Shown in pieces: positions 18,899 through 27,056 of a DNA stretch of 37,983 bases. Under the pieces are notes generated by a model that worked only from the letters and a program-made list of their open reading frames with translations, did not search any database and was not told the DNA's origin. Source of the DNA: an uncultured Ruminococcus sp. (GTDB taxonomy: Bacteria > Bacillota > Clostridia > Oscillospirales > Acutalibacteraceae); assembly GCA_902796915.1 (NCBI GenBank), contig CADBQS010000096.1, positions 1-37,983 of the forward strand. Reading direction: 5' to 3'. The position numbers were made by a program, and so were the translations under genes. Numbering within the stretch: position 1 is the stretch's first letter; each line of letters opens with the position of its first letter.

Positions 18899-19525
18899 AT
18901 GGCGGATGTTAGAGATTATGTTTTAAATGATTTTAGCATAGTTGAAAAAGCAAAGTTTATTATAGAAGCAACTGATAAAAAAGAGTCTGATACTCTGAAT
19001 GTTCAGATAAATCCTAATGATATAGAGTTTAATTATGGATTAAAAGTTAAAGAAATAGCCAAGAGTATGGCGGCTGGTGATATGCAAGCTCAGACTAAAG
19101 GATCGGGTGAAAGTACTATTGATATACCTTTGAAATTTGATATATATGATGAATATATGGCAGCGTCTATGAATGATTCTATATATACAGATTTATCTCT
19201 TGTTTGCACTGATTTTGATGACAAAGGCAAGGGCGGTGTGTCTGCTTTGGATAGACTTGCCTATTGGTCAAGACGAGGTGCGAACCATGTGGCAGCTTTT
19301 TATTGGGGAGCAGTAGTGTACAAAGGGACGTTAGAACGGGTTTCGGGTCATTATACATGTTTTTCAAGATGGGGGCACGTTTTAAAGGCTGATGTTATGG
19401 TGACCATGAGATTAGGTAACGCTAATAGTGAAAGTCTTTTGCAAAGAATTAAAAATGCGGCAGACAAGGCTGCGAGTTTTGGTGTGATGAACGCTATGCT
19501 GATTGCTGATGCGGCGCTTAGGTAA
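18899..19525 (+). CDS. Contractile injection system tube/LysM-adaptor-like protein (Afp7/gp53 type)
   Basis: A protein of 208 residues resembling the N-terminal domain of the phage/eCIS adaptor that joins inner tube and spike (CIS_tube family). Visible similarity: an early segment of form QINPNDIEFNY (residues 36-46), a following GSGESTIDIPLKFDIYDEY strand region (about 68-86), and the block FYWGAVVYKG-x-LERVSGHYTCFS-x-WGHVLKADVMVTM (134-170), which matches the family pattern of a short strand, 'y.y.F...G.pvrA.v..t'. No LysM domain follows, so it is a short form. ATG 18899 is set by GAGGTGAT (18887-18894). No sheath, tube, baseplate or ATPase gene is in the window, so the rest of a particle, if any, is elsewhere. 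The family call rests on pattern recognition only. Confidence 0.55.
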   Translation: MADVRDYVLNDFSIVEKAKFIIEATDKKESDTLNVQINPNDIEFNYGLKVKEIAKSMAAGDMQAQTKGSGESTIDIPLKFDIYDEYMAASMNDSIYTDLSLVCTDFDDKGKGGVSALDRLAYWSRRGANHVAAFYWGAVVYKGTLERVSGHYTCFSRWGHVLKADVMVTMRLGNANSESLLQRIKNAADKAASFGVMNAMLIADAALR

Positions 19526-19558
19526 CTGTTTGTTTTTATAGTATAGGGGTGATAATGA

Positions 19559-22429
19559 ATGGTTAAAGTTGAATTAGGTAAGTTAATTGAAACTGATGAC
19601 AAAGGTCTAACTAAACAAAAATTCGATGGTGTGCGAAATGATCTAGAAAAAGGTCTAAAAGATAAATCCTACTTGAGTTATATATATAAAGGTGATTCCT
19701 CTAGTGATATTATTTTACCGATTAGTATTCCCACTGCAAAAGGGGAAGATAAGGTAACACTTCAAAACGGTGTAAGAGAGATATGTGGCCATTTATATGT
19801 GTTAGTTCATAATTCGCAAGAAAATATTGAAGGGATAGATAAAATGGCATTATACGACAGTAGTGAGAAACGTCGGGACGATGATGATGACGATGACGAC
19901 GATGATGACAACGACTATTACGGATTTGGCAGCAAACGGTGTTATAAAACAATGAAAGGTTTTAAGTTAAAAAAGGGTGGTAAGCTAGTTACTGCTCAAA
20001 GTGATGAAGTAAATAGTAAAGATATACAAGATGATAAGTTGAAAGGTACAAACCTTACCAAAGACACTCAGCAAGAAGACACTCAGCAAGAAGACACTCA
20101 GCAAGAAGGCACTCAGAAAGAAGGCACTCAGAAAGAAGACACTCAGAAAGAAGACACTCAGAAAGAAGGCACTCAGAAAGAAAGTGGTGCGTCGTGGGCT
20201 AAAAAGATGAAGGATGAGAACAATAATAAAGACAAAGGTACTTATACCTTTACAGAAGGTTGTAGGTTTCATGGAACGATCAAAGGTAAAATTCTTAACA
20301 AAACTAAATTTGTAAATGACCAAGCTAAGCTTAGTGGAGTATTTGACACTAATAAAGCGGATTTTAAACCAGCAAATGGCAAAGCTCAATCTAAACCATT
20401 AAGTAACAAAAAATTAGATGGAACTTATAAAGGAGAATTTGAAGGAGGATTTATTAGTTCAAGTGGAAGAGATATTTCGGGGGAAAATTTGGAAGCAGAA
20501 ATAGCGGAGTCACTTGCAGAAATACAGACATACATTCAACAATCGTTAAGAGATATAAATTCTCTTGAGGATTATTATGATTATAAAGAAACAGATGAGA
20601 AAGATGAAGATGGTAACGAAATAATAGAAAAAAAAGTTAAAGAAGACTGGAAACCGTTTTTTAGTGCAGTAGATTTAGTAACTGACGGAGAGACTCCTAG
20701 AGAACCGAAGTCTGACGGAAAGAAATTTGAAGGAAAGGTTTCTAAAGGAGAAGTGGATTTAGACAGTTCTATACCACATAATTTACAAAGAGGAGAAAAC
20801 ACTGATAAATTAGTAACTTTTATTGAAAATCTTTCTAAAGCTTGTGAGAATTTAAGTGGTGAAGATGAAAGTGTATGTTATACCGAGTTTAAAAAATGGA
20901 TAAATGTTGGTATAAATAATGATGGTATGGAGTTAAAAAAATTTATTGAAGAAAAGGAAGCACTTGAAAAGAAAGAACTTATTGAAGAAGGAGCAAAACT
21001 GTCATTACCTGAATATGATTTTCTGATGTTTTTTGCTAGAATACATGGTGCAGCACTTAATTTATTGAGGGCTTTTGAGCAGGAAGAACTAGAAAGTGAA
21101 ATAAAGGATCAATCAATTCGGAAGAATCAAATGCATTTTGCAAAATGGTTGTTACGTTACAGTGCAGCAAATCTACCTTCTTTATTTGGGTCTAAAGGTA
21201 AGCCTGAAGGTGAATCGGACAATGATGTGATGAATGTCTATGATAACAATAAATTTATTTCAGACTATCAAATGGCAAGGGCGCGATTAAGAACATTAGC
21301 AAATGTTGCTATAGGAGGTAGAAAAAATGAGAATAATGAGGCAAAAAGAATTACAAATGATAAAGGAGAAATAAAAAATATAACCAACAATGATAACGAA
21401 AAAAATAGAAGAAAATTAATTGATATTTTTGATAAGGGAGCGGTAGCTCATACTTACGAAGTTAATTGGGACAATTATTTCTATAGTGAACTTCGGAAAT
21501 TAGAAGATAACGACGATGATGGCGAACAAAGTGATGAAAATAACAATACATGGCTCGAGGAGATAAATGAATATATTAACAAGTTAACCAACGATGTAGG
21601 CTCTATTGTAGGATCGGGGAATATAAGAGACGAAGTTAAAAAAGTGATGAAGGATAAGACTTTGATGAAGCAAGTAGATGGGAATAATGAATCTGATTCC
21701 ACAATTGGATATATATTTAGTGATGCGATAAAAAGAGATGGACCTGTATACGAGTGGCCTAAATTGCCATCGGTTGAAGATCTACCTAAAAATAACGAAC
21801 CTAGTACTGCTCAAAGCACTGGAGGAACGTCAAACAACGTACAAATACCGATAAAAACTGATAACGAGGGATCAAATAACGTTAAAGAACGTGAGTTGAT
21901 AAATCAAGAACAGTCTGAATTACCGATAAAGAGTATGAAAGCAGAACCAAAAGTTGAAGACGTAATAAAGGCAATTGAAAAAGATCCGTCAGTAGATAAT
22001 TTTAAATATCAATGGATGGGTATGAGAGCTGCATTGTGTACGCTTTATTTACTTGCTGGAGAAAAAACATATTTTACGCTAGAGGAACGTAAAAAAATTA
22101 TGGCTGCTGGTATAGATAGTATAATATCGGAGGGAGATCAAATTCTTTATGCAAATAATTCTAGAGGTATGCAGAGGATGTTGCCATGGTATAATAATTA
22201 TAGAGAAAAAGTAGAAGATCTAGCCAGCGAAGTATTAACCAATAAATGTGAACGTCTTAGAGCGGAAGAATTGCTAGGTAAAAATATGATTAGTACAGCA
22301 CTAAAAATATACAAAAAAAGGTATGCAAACAAGTTTGATTTAGATTATGTTGATGGTAAAAAGCACATTTTTGCTGTAGACCCTAAGATTATGAGTGTTG
22401 TTTCTGAACATATACATGACGCTATCTAG
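19559..22429 (+). CDS. Large unrecognised protein with poly-Asp run and pentapeptide repeats, downstream of the CIS-like gene
   Basis: I do not recognise this 956-residue protein. It has no signal peptide or membrane segment. Layout: a mixed N-terminal domain (1-105); an 11-residue Asp run (107-117) before DNDYYGFG; a basic patch; eight DTQQE/GTQKE pentads (169-208); a Gly-rich beta region of GTYTFTEG and GTYKGEFEGG hairpins (about 227-300) faintly like MORN units; then a long, charged, largely helical part with a hydrophobic helix pair near EYDFLMFFARIHGAALNLL (about 480-500), and a conserved-looking C-terminal domain (about 800-956). AGGGGTGAT precedes ATG 19559; an overlapping ATG at 19555 stops after three codons. 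It starts 33 bp after the CIS-like gene, so it is probably co-transcribed. It could be an effector, fibre, tape measure or scaffold; none is shown. Confidence 0.75.
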   Translation: MVKVELGKLIETDDKGLTKQKFDGVRNDLEKGLKDKSYLSYIYKGDSSSDIILPISIPTAKGEDKVTLQNGVREICGHLYVLVHNSQENIEGIDKMALYDSSEKRRDDDDDDDDDDDNDYYGFGSKRCYKTMKGFKLKKGGKLVTAQSDEVNSKDIQDDKLKGTNLTKDTQQEDTQQEDTQQEGTQKEGTQKEDTQKEDTQKEGTQKESGASWAKKMKDENNNKDKGTYTFTEGCRFHGTIKGKILNKTKFVNDQAKLSGVFDTNKADFKPANGKAQSKPLSNKKLDGTYKGEFEGGFISSSGRDISGENLEAEIAESLAEIQTYIQQSLRDINSLEDYYDYKETDEKDEDGNEIIEKKVKEDWKPFFSAVDLVTDGETPREPKSDGKKFEGKVSKGEVDLDSSIPHNLQRGENTDKLVTFIENLSKACENLSGEDESVCYTEFKKWINVGINNDGMELKKFIEEKEALEKKELIEEGAKLSLPEYDFLMFFARIHGAALNLLRAFEQEELESEIKDQSIRKNQMHFAKWLLRYSAANLPSLFGSKGKPEGESDNDVMNVYDNNKFISDYQMARARLRTLANVAIGGRKNENNEAKRITNDKGEIKNITNNDNEKNRRKLIDIFDKGAVAHTYEVNWDNYFYSELRKLEDNDDDGEQSDENNNTWLEEINEYINKLTNDVGSIVGSGNIRDEVKKVMKDKTLMKQVDGNNESDSTIGYIFSDAIKRDGPVYEWPKLPSVEDLPKNNEPSTAQSTGGTSNNVQIPIKTDNEGSNNVKERELINQEQSELPIKSMKAEPKVEDVIKAIEKDPSVDNFKYQWMGMRAALCTLYLLAGEKTYFTLEERKKIMAAGIDSIISEGDQILYANNSRGMQRMLPWYNNYREKVEDLASEVLTNKCERLRAEELLGKNMISTALKIYKKRYANKFDLDYVDGKKHIFAVDPKIMSVVSEHIHDAI
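19877..19909 (+). repeat. Poly-aspartate tract
   Basis: Eleven consecutive Asp codons using both GAT and GAC, so a GAY run rather than a pure trinucleotide repeat. The mixed codons argue that the acidic tract is kept at protein level and is less prone to slippage. Confidence 0.9.
20063..20182 (+). repeat. Eight tandem 15-bp repeats in frame (DTQQE/GTQKE)
   Basis: Eight copies of a 15-bp unit, RRCACTCAGMAAGAA in form. Copies 1-3 read GACACTCAGCAAGAA, copies 4, 5 and 8 begin GGC with AAA at codon 4, and copies 6-7 begin GAC with AAA. The unit is a multiple of three, so copy-number change keeps the frame. The block links the N-terminal part to the Gly-rich region and probably forms a flexible, variable-length linker. 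Confidence 0.92.
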
Positions 22430-22712
22430 TATATTTACAATTTAAATATATAATTTTAGGAAGTGCCATTTTGCGTGGTTATATATTAATTTTTACGACT
22501 CAATGGAATATAACTTCTGCTAGAACTCACGTTTAAGCAAGCCTTTAAAAGTTACATTTTCTGGAAAGCTTATATTTAAGACATCTATTTTGTGCATTCC
22601 CTAATTTTAAGAATTTAAATTTGCATAAATCAGTTTGTATTAAATATTAGGAATAAATGTAATATTAAAATAATAGTACTTTATTATATAAATAAAATTA
22701 TATACTGAGGGA
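22430..22712. other. Gene-free spacer before the glutamate-cysteine ligase gene
   Basis: 283 bp without a supportable gene and without a clear terminator for the 956-residue gene. A possible promoter for the next gene is TTGTAT (22635-22640), a 17-bp spacer and TGTAAT (22658-22663); the -35 is weak (3 of 6). Confidence 0.4.
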
Positions 22713-23990
22713 ATGAATTTATTAGTGAATAATTTTTTAAATAGAGAATTTAACAAAAAGGTTTTCTATGGACAGTTTGGTTTGGAAAGAGAAAATCTTA
22801 GAATAACAAGTGATGGATATATAAGTCAAATAAAGCATCCTTTTGGAAAAAACAAATATGTAGATAGAGATTTTTGCGAAAGCCAACTAGAACTTATAAG
22901 TCCAGTATGCAATAGTACGTCAGAGCTTTATTCATGTGTAGAAAAGATTGATAGCGATATAAAGTTTTGTTTAAATAATATGAAAGAAAAGGAGTATATA
23001 TGGCCATTTAGTAATCCGCCATATATATCCTCTTCAAAAGGAATACCTATTGCGGATTACGAAGAAGAAAGCAAAGCTAAAAAAATATACAGGCAATATT
23101 TATCTAAAAAATATGGCGATAAAAAAATGATATATTGTGGTATACATTTTAATTACTCATATTCTAATGAATTTTTGGAAGAAGAATTTAGAAAAAGTAA
23201 ATTTGATAATTTACAGAAATTTAAAAATAAATTATATTTAGAGCTTTCTAAAAAATTGGAGCATTTAAGCTGGCTATTAGTATATTTAACATCTGCTAGT
23301 CCCGTATTTGACGGTTCTTTATTAGATGACAAGCAATTGGGAAAATCTATATTTATAGGTGAAGCGTCAAGAAGGAATGGAGTAAATGGATTTTGGAATA
23401 ATTTTATTCCTATAATTGATTATAATGATATAGAATCGTATGTTGAAAGTATAAAAATAAATATAAGAAAAAAACTACTTTATTCGTGTACAGAGTTCTA
23501 TAAACCAGTTAGAATAAAATGTAAAGGACTAAATTCTTTAGATAGATTAAAAAGTAATGGTGTTGACCATATAGAAATAAGGGTTTTTGATATTAATCCT
23601 TTTTCTAAATTAGGGATATTTAAAGAAGACTTAGATTTTATTCACTATTTTATAATTTATTTAACTTATAAAGATAGTATAGTATTTAAAGAAAGAGAAC
23701 AGATTAATGCTTTAGCAAATCATAAGAAAGCTTCATTATTTGACGTAAGTAAGTTATATTTAAATAATAATGGTAAAGATATAACTTTAAGCGAGTGGGC
23801 TATTGATATTTTAAATGATATGGAAAAGTTTTTTATAAATACAACTAAATTGGATGCAATTAAAATAATAAATAAGATGAAACAAAGGGTATATGATCCA
23901 TGTACAAGATATTCGTATAAAATATATGAATGCTTTGGAACAGACTATGTAAAAAATGGTATTAAATTATCTAAAGAATATTCTAAATAA
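22713..23990 (+). CDS. gshA: Glutamate-cysteine ligase, stand-alone GshA type
   Basis: Joins glutamate and cysteine, the first step to glutathione. Family motifs: FGLERENLRI near residue 23, a KHPFGKNKYVDRDFCES stretch, QLELISPV and the GIHFNYSY strand. At 425 residues it is the ligase domain only, without the ATP-grasp glutathione-synthetase half found in GshF. No gshB is in the window, so the product may be gamma-glutamylcysteine itself or the second enzyme lies elsewhere. The start is uncertain: ATG 22713 abuts GAGGGA, while GTG 22725 has a long spacing. A bidirectional hairpin follows the stop, facing the convergent Nif11-type gene. Confidence 0.85.
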   Translation: MNLLVNNFLNREFNKKVFYGQFGLERENLRITSDGYISQIKHPFGKNKYVDRDFCESQLELISPVCNSTSELYSCVEKIDSDIKFCLNNMKEKEYIWPFSNPPYISSSKGIPIADYEEESKAKKIYRQYLSKKYGDKKMIYCGIHFNYSYSNEFLEEEFRKSKFDNLQKFKNKLYLELSKKLEHLSWLLVYLTSASPVFDGSLLDDKQLGKSIFIGEASRRNGVNGFWNNFIPIIDYNDIESYVESIKINIRKKLLYSCTEFYKPVRIKCKGLNSLDRLKSNGVDHIEIRVFDINPFSKLGIFKEDLDFIHYFIIYLTYKDSIVFKEREQINALANHKKASLFDVSKLYLNNNGKDITLSEWAIDILNDMEKFFINTTKLDAIKIINKMKQRVYDPCTRYSYKIYECFGTDYVKNGIKLSKEYSK

Positions 23991-23991
23991 A

Positions 23992-24034
23992 AATAAAAGA
24001 ATACCGCTATGTTGATGGTATTCTTTTATTTTTA
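23992..24034. terminator. Bidirectional terminator between gshA and the Nif11-type gene
   Basis: A 14-bp perfect stem (23992-24005 with 24017-24030), an 11-nt loop, and T-rich sequence on both exits (TTT then AAC on plus; TTTATTTAG on minus). It lies between two convergent genes. Confidence 0.8.
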
Positions 24035-24092
24035 ACGATTAATGAAAAATTCATATTGATTAAGGATTTAAGTCGTAATTTTCTAGATGTTA

Positions 24093-24473
24093 TTACGTAT
24101 TTGCGTTGTTCGGAGTTTCTTTCTCTGATTCCGACGGAAAAATTTTTCCCAATAAGGTGGATAAATGTTTAAATCCGCCCTCATTCCGAAAAGCCAAAAT
24201 ACCAGATACCCAAACACTGGCACTTAAGCCACCATTGACATTAGCTAAGTCGTCATTATTTAATTTGTTAGAAGAGATAAATATTTTTTTCATTACATCT
24301 TGAAATTCCTCAAAGCTATATTCAAGGGATTTTTCAGGAGTTTTTTCGGATGCAAAATTATACATTTCTTCTATAGATTTTTTACTTAAGAGTTGTTCAG
24401 CAAAATCTTTGTCGTTATGCATTTTGTCAAGTAATTTTTCTAATCCTTTATTGTTAATTCCTTGATATTTCAT
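24093..24473 (-). CDS. Nif11-type leader peptide, putative RiPP precursor
   Basis: A 126-residue peptide with a Nif11-like leader: an amphipathic start (GLEKLLDKMHNDKDFAEQLL), a mid-leader helix (EYSFEEFQDVMKKIF), and the leader end LNNDDLANVNGG with a double-Gly cleavage site at residues 81-82. The predicted core is about 44 residues (LSASVWVSGILAF... to the C-terminus). It has no Cys and is rich in Ser, Thr, Gly, Asn and Glu. ATG 24473 is chosen because GGAGG leaves proper spacing; the ATG at 24482 touches the site. It has its own promoter. No cyclase, radical SAM maturase, YcaO or C39 transporter is adjacent, so any modification enzyme lies elsewhere. It could also be an unmodified double-Gly peptide. 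Confidence 0.75.
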   Translation of the reverse strand: MKYQGINNKGLEKLLDKMHNDKDFAEQLLSKKSIEEMYNFASEKTPEKSLEYSFEEFQDVMKKIFISSNKLNNDDLANVNGGLSASVWVSGILAFRNEGGFKHLSTLLGKIFPSESEKETPNNANT

Positions 24474-24535
24474 ATATATCATCCTCCGTGCTTTATTATA
24501 TTAGGTAAATATACATAAAAATTCACCTTTATATA

Positions 24536-24564
24536 ATGATACTATTTTTAACTAAATTTGTCAA
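24536..24564 (-). promoter_or_regulatory. Sigma-A promoter of the Nif11-type gene
   Basis: On the minus strand: TTGACA (24564-24559), a 17-bp spacer, TATCAT (24541-24536). Full -35 match, 5 of 6 at -10. It lies about 60 bp upstream of the start codon, leaving a leader that contains a short reading frame (24516-24496). Confidence 0.75.
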
Positions 24565-24680
24565 TGTTTTTATAAATAATAAACTATTATTATTACAATA
24601 TTTTATTTTAATAGTATTACTGATTTTATGAATTATATTAATTATAATGAACAAAATATTTTAAAGGAGGATTTTTTGAT

Positions 24681-25460
24681 ATGAAAAAAAATCATATTAA
24701 TAGTATATCGGAAAAAACTGATAATGAAAATAATGGCAAAATAAACAATATAAATAATAAACCAAATGAATTGATAAAAGAAATGGGATCTGTTATAACT
24801 GCAGCAAATGGTAAGACAATTTATTGTCTTACTATAATTGGTCAGATAGAAGGGCATTATATATTATCTTCCGAAAATAAAACTACAAAATACGAGCATG
24901 TTATACCACAGCTTGTTTCAATAGAGGAAAATCCTAAAATAGATGGGTTGTTACTTCTTCTAAATACAGTTGGAGGAGATGTTGAAGCAGGACTTGCTAT
25001 TGCAGAGTTAATTGCAGGAATGTCAAAACCAACCGTATCAATTGTTTTAGGAGGAGGACATTCAATAGGGGTACCATTGGCTGTATCTGCCAAAAAATCT
25101 TTTATAGTTAAATCCGCAACAATGACGATACATCCTGTAAGAACTAACGGTTTAACTGTAGGTTTACCCCAAACATTTGAATACTTTAGAAGAATGCAGA
25201 CGAGGATAACAAATTTTGTGATAGAGAATTCAAAAATTACGCCAGAAAGATTTTGTGAACTTTATATGAATACAGAAGAATTAGTTTTAGACGTAGGAAC
25301 GATATTAGATGGCAATAAAGCAGTAGATGAAGGTCTTATAGATCAGGTAGGAAATTTGTCGGATGCAATTAAACATCTATATAAAATGATTGATAAGCAT
25401 AAAGAAAAAAATAATTCTAAGGATAAATCTGAGAAAAAAGTTAAAAGTAAAAATGAATAA
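24681..25460 (+). CDS. ClpP-family serine protease, translocation-enhancing protein TepA type
   Basis: A ClpP-fold peptidase found in spore-formers next to ftsK-type genes. After a polar N-terminal region (about 1-40) comes the crotonase/ClpP core: [15 protein letters not shown], nucleophile-position S128 in [14 protein letters not shown], and H151 in MTIHPVR. The C-terminal tail is Lys/Ser-rich. The length of 259 residues fits TepA/YmfB rather than ClpP (about 195). AAAGGAGG precedes ATG 24681. In B. subtilis TepA is linked to secretion and quality control of secreted protein fragments. It is divergent from the Nif11-type gene, sharing a 207-bp intergenic region. Confidence 0.82.
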   Translation: MKKNHINSISEKTDNENNGKINNINNKPNELIKEMGSVITAANGKTIYCLTIIGQIEGHYILSSENKTTKYEHVIPQLVSIEENPKIDGLLLLLNTVGGDVEAGLAIAELIAGMSKPTVSIVLGGGHSIGVPLAVSAKKSFIVKSATMTIHPVRTNGLTVGLPQTFEYFRRMQTRITNFVIENSKITPERFCELYMNTEELVLDVGTILDGNKAVDEGLIDQVGNLSDAIKHLYKMIDKHKEKNNSKDKSEKKVKSKNE

Positions 25461-25584
25461 TTTTTAATATTAATTAAAATTTTATATTAAACTAGCCCTA
25501 TAATTTCTATAAATTTTATGCTGAAATATAGGATAAAATAATAGTATCAAGTATATCAAAAGGTTCATCATAAGAGATTCATTA

Positions 25585-25613
25585 TTGACTTTTTATCAAT
25601 AATATATTAATAT
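25585..25613 (+). promoter_or_regulatory. Promoter of the murA run, overlapped by an inverted repeat
   Basis: TTGACT (25585-25590), a 17-bp spacer, TAATAT (25608-25613), matching 5 of 6 and 4 of 6. A perfect 8-bp inverted repeat (ATTATTGA 25581-25588 and TCAATAAT 25596-25603, 7-nt centre) covers the -35, so a regulator could bind there. The rest of the 25461-25733 gap holds only a weak imperfect hairpin (25497-25532). Confidence 0.45.
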
Positions 25614-25733
25614 AAGATGTTGGTAGGATAATTTTGCTTATTTTAAGAAATAAAGTATATTGTATATAAAATTGTAATTAATTATTGTTTAATAGAGAGT
25701 TTTAAATAGTTTTTTATGAGGGAGTGCATTGTT

Positions 25734-27023
25734 TTGGATACTATTGTAATATCTGGAGGAAAAAAATTAAGAGGGACTGTACCAATAAGTGGTGCTAAGA
25801 ATGCCGCTCTTGCAATAATACCAGCAGTAGTGTTGTCAGAAGGGGTATGTAGGATTGAAAATATACCTAATATTAGTGACATTACATTAATAGCTAAAAT
25901 ATTGAGTGAAATGGGAGCCATTGTGAAAATGGTGAATAAAAATACTCTTGAAATTGATCCTAGGAAGATAGTATCTCCTGTGGCTTCTTATGAATTAATG
26001 CGTCATATGAGGGCTTCTTATTATCTTTTAGGGGCATTATTAGGAAAATTTTCAAGTGCAGTGGTATCGTTACCTGGTGGGTGTGATTTTGGAGTGAGAC
26101 CAATTGACCAACATTTGAAGGGATTTATGGCTCTTGGTGCTAAATACAGAGTAGATGGTGGAATGGTTCATGTTGATTGCGACAAATTAGTTGGAAGTAA
26201 TATATATATGGATGTAGTTTCTGTAGGGGCAACAGTTAACATCATGCTCGCTGCTGTAAAGGCTGAAGGCTTAACTACTATAGAAAATGCAGCAAAAGAG
26301 CCTCATATAGTTGATTTAGCAAACTTTTTGAATTGTATGGGAGCAGATGTACGTGGTGCAGGAACAGATGTTATAAAAATAAGAGGGGTAAAGAAGTTAA
26401 GTGGAACAACTTACTCTATTATTCCTGACCAGATAGAAGCAGGAACTTATATGATAGCCGCTGCTGCAACAGGAGGAGATGTGACGGTAACTAATGTTAT
26501 ACCGAAGCATTTAGAATCAATTACTGCTAAGTTGGAAGAAATTGGCGTACAAATAGAAGAATATGATGATTCAATAAGAGCATATTGTGATGGTAAGTTA
26601 AATAAATGCAATATAAAAACTATGCCTCATCCGGGATTTCCAACAGATATGCAACCTCAAATTACGGCTTTATTGTCTATTTGCGAAGGAACAAGTATTG
26701 TAAATGAGGCTGTTTGGGACAATAGATTTAGATATGTGTCTGAATTAAGAAGAATGGGAGCTCAGATATCTGTGGATGGTAAAATTGCAGTTGTTGAAGG
26801 AATAGAAAATTTAGTTGGTGCTCCAGTAAAAGCAACTGATTTAAGAGCAGGAGCTGCATTAGTAATAGCGGGATTATCAGCTAATGGATTGACTACTATA
26901 GAGGATATTGGGCATATTGAAAGAGGATATGAAAACATTGTTGGAAAATTACAAGGATTAGGTGCAGATATAAAAAAGATAGTAGTTGAAGAGCAGATTC
27001 CAGCAGTAGCTGCTGCATTATAA
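25734..27023 (+). CDS. murA: UDP-N-acetylglucosamine 1-carboxyvinyltransferase (MurA)
   Basis: First committed step of peptidoglycan synthesis: transfers enolpyruvyl from PEP to UDP-GlcNAc. The catalytic lysine is K22 in SGAKNAAL and the fosfomycin-target cysteine is C117 in PGGCDFGVRPIDQHLKGF, so the enzyme is predicted to be of the fosfomycin-sensitive type. The length of 429 residues is typical. The start is TTG 25734: GAGGGAG (25718-25724) lies inside the longer frame beginning at ATG 25716, and MDTIVISGGKKLRG matches the usual family beginning. It is followed after 33 bp by the MBL gene, forming a murA-walJ-rlmH run. Confidence 0.95.
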   Translation: MDTIVISGGKKLRGTVPISGAKNAALAIIPAVVLSEGVCRIENIPNISDITLIAKILSEMGAIVKMVNKNTLEIDPRKIVSPVASYELMRHMRASYYLLGALLGKFSSAVVSLPGGCDFGVRPIDQHLKGFMALGAKYRVDGGMVHVDCDKLVGSNIYMDVVSVGATVNIMLAAVKAEGLTTIENAAKEPHIVDLANFLNCMGADVRGAGTDVIKIRGVKKLSGTTYSIIPDQIEAGTYMIAAAATGGDVTVTNVIPKHLESITAKLEEIGVQIEEYDDSIRAYCDGKLNKCNIKTMPHPGFPTDMQPQITALLSICEGTSIVNEAVWDNRFRYVSELRRMGAQISVDGKIAVVEGIENLVGAPVKATDLRAGAALVIAGLSANGLTTIEDIGHIERGYENIVGKLQGLGADIKKIVVEEQIPAVAAAL

Positions 27024-27056
27024 TAATTTAACATACAATACATGGGGGTAAGCTTT

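Noticed and set aside
20063..20182. Tandem repeats considered as a CRISPR array
   Set aside because: The 15-bp units are contiguous, in frame and without spacers, so they are a coding repeat.
19722..20389. Minus-strand frames rich in His (19722-19952) and in FFLSV repeats (19985-20389)
   Set aside because: They are mirror images of the poly-Asp tract and the 15-bp repeats in the 956-residue gene; no ribosome site or family match.
24106..24303. Plus-strand frame opposite the Nif11-type gene
   Set aside because: It lies antisense to a gene with a clear leader, ribosome site and promoter, and has no recognisable features.
25497..25532. Hairpin after the TepA-type gene considered as a terminator
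   Set aside because: The stem has a bulge and no T tract on the plus strand.
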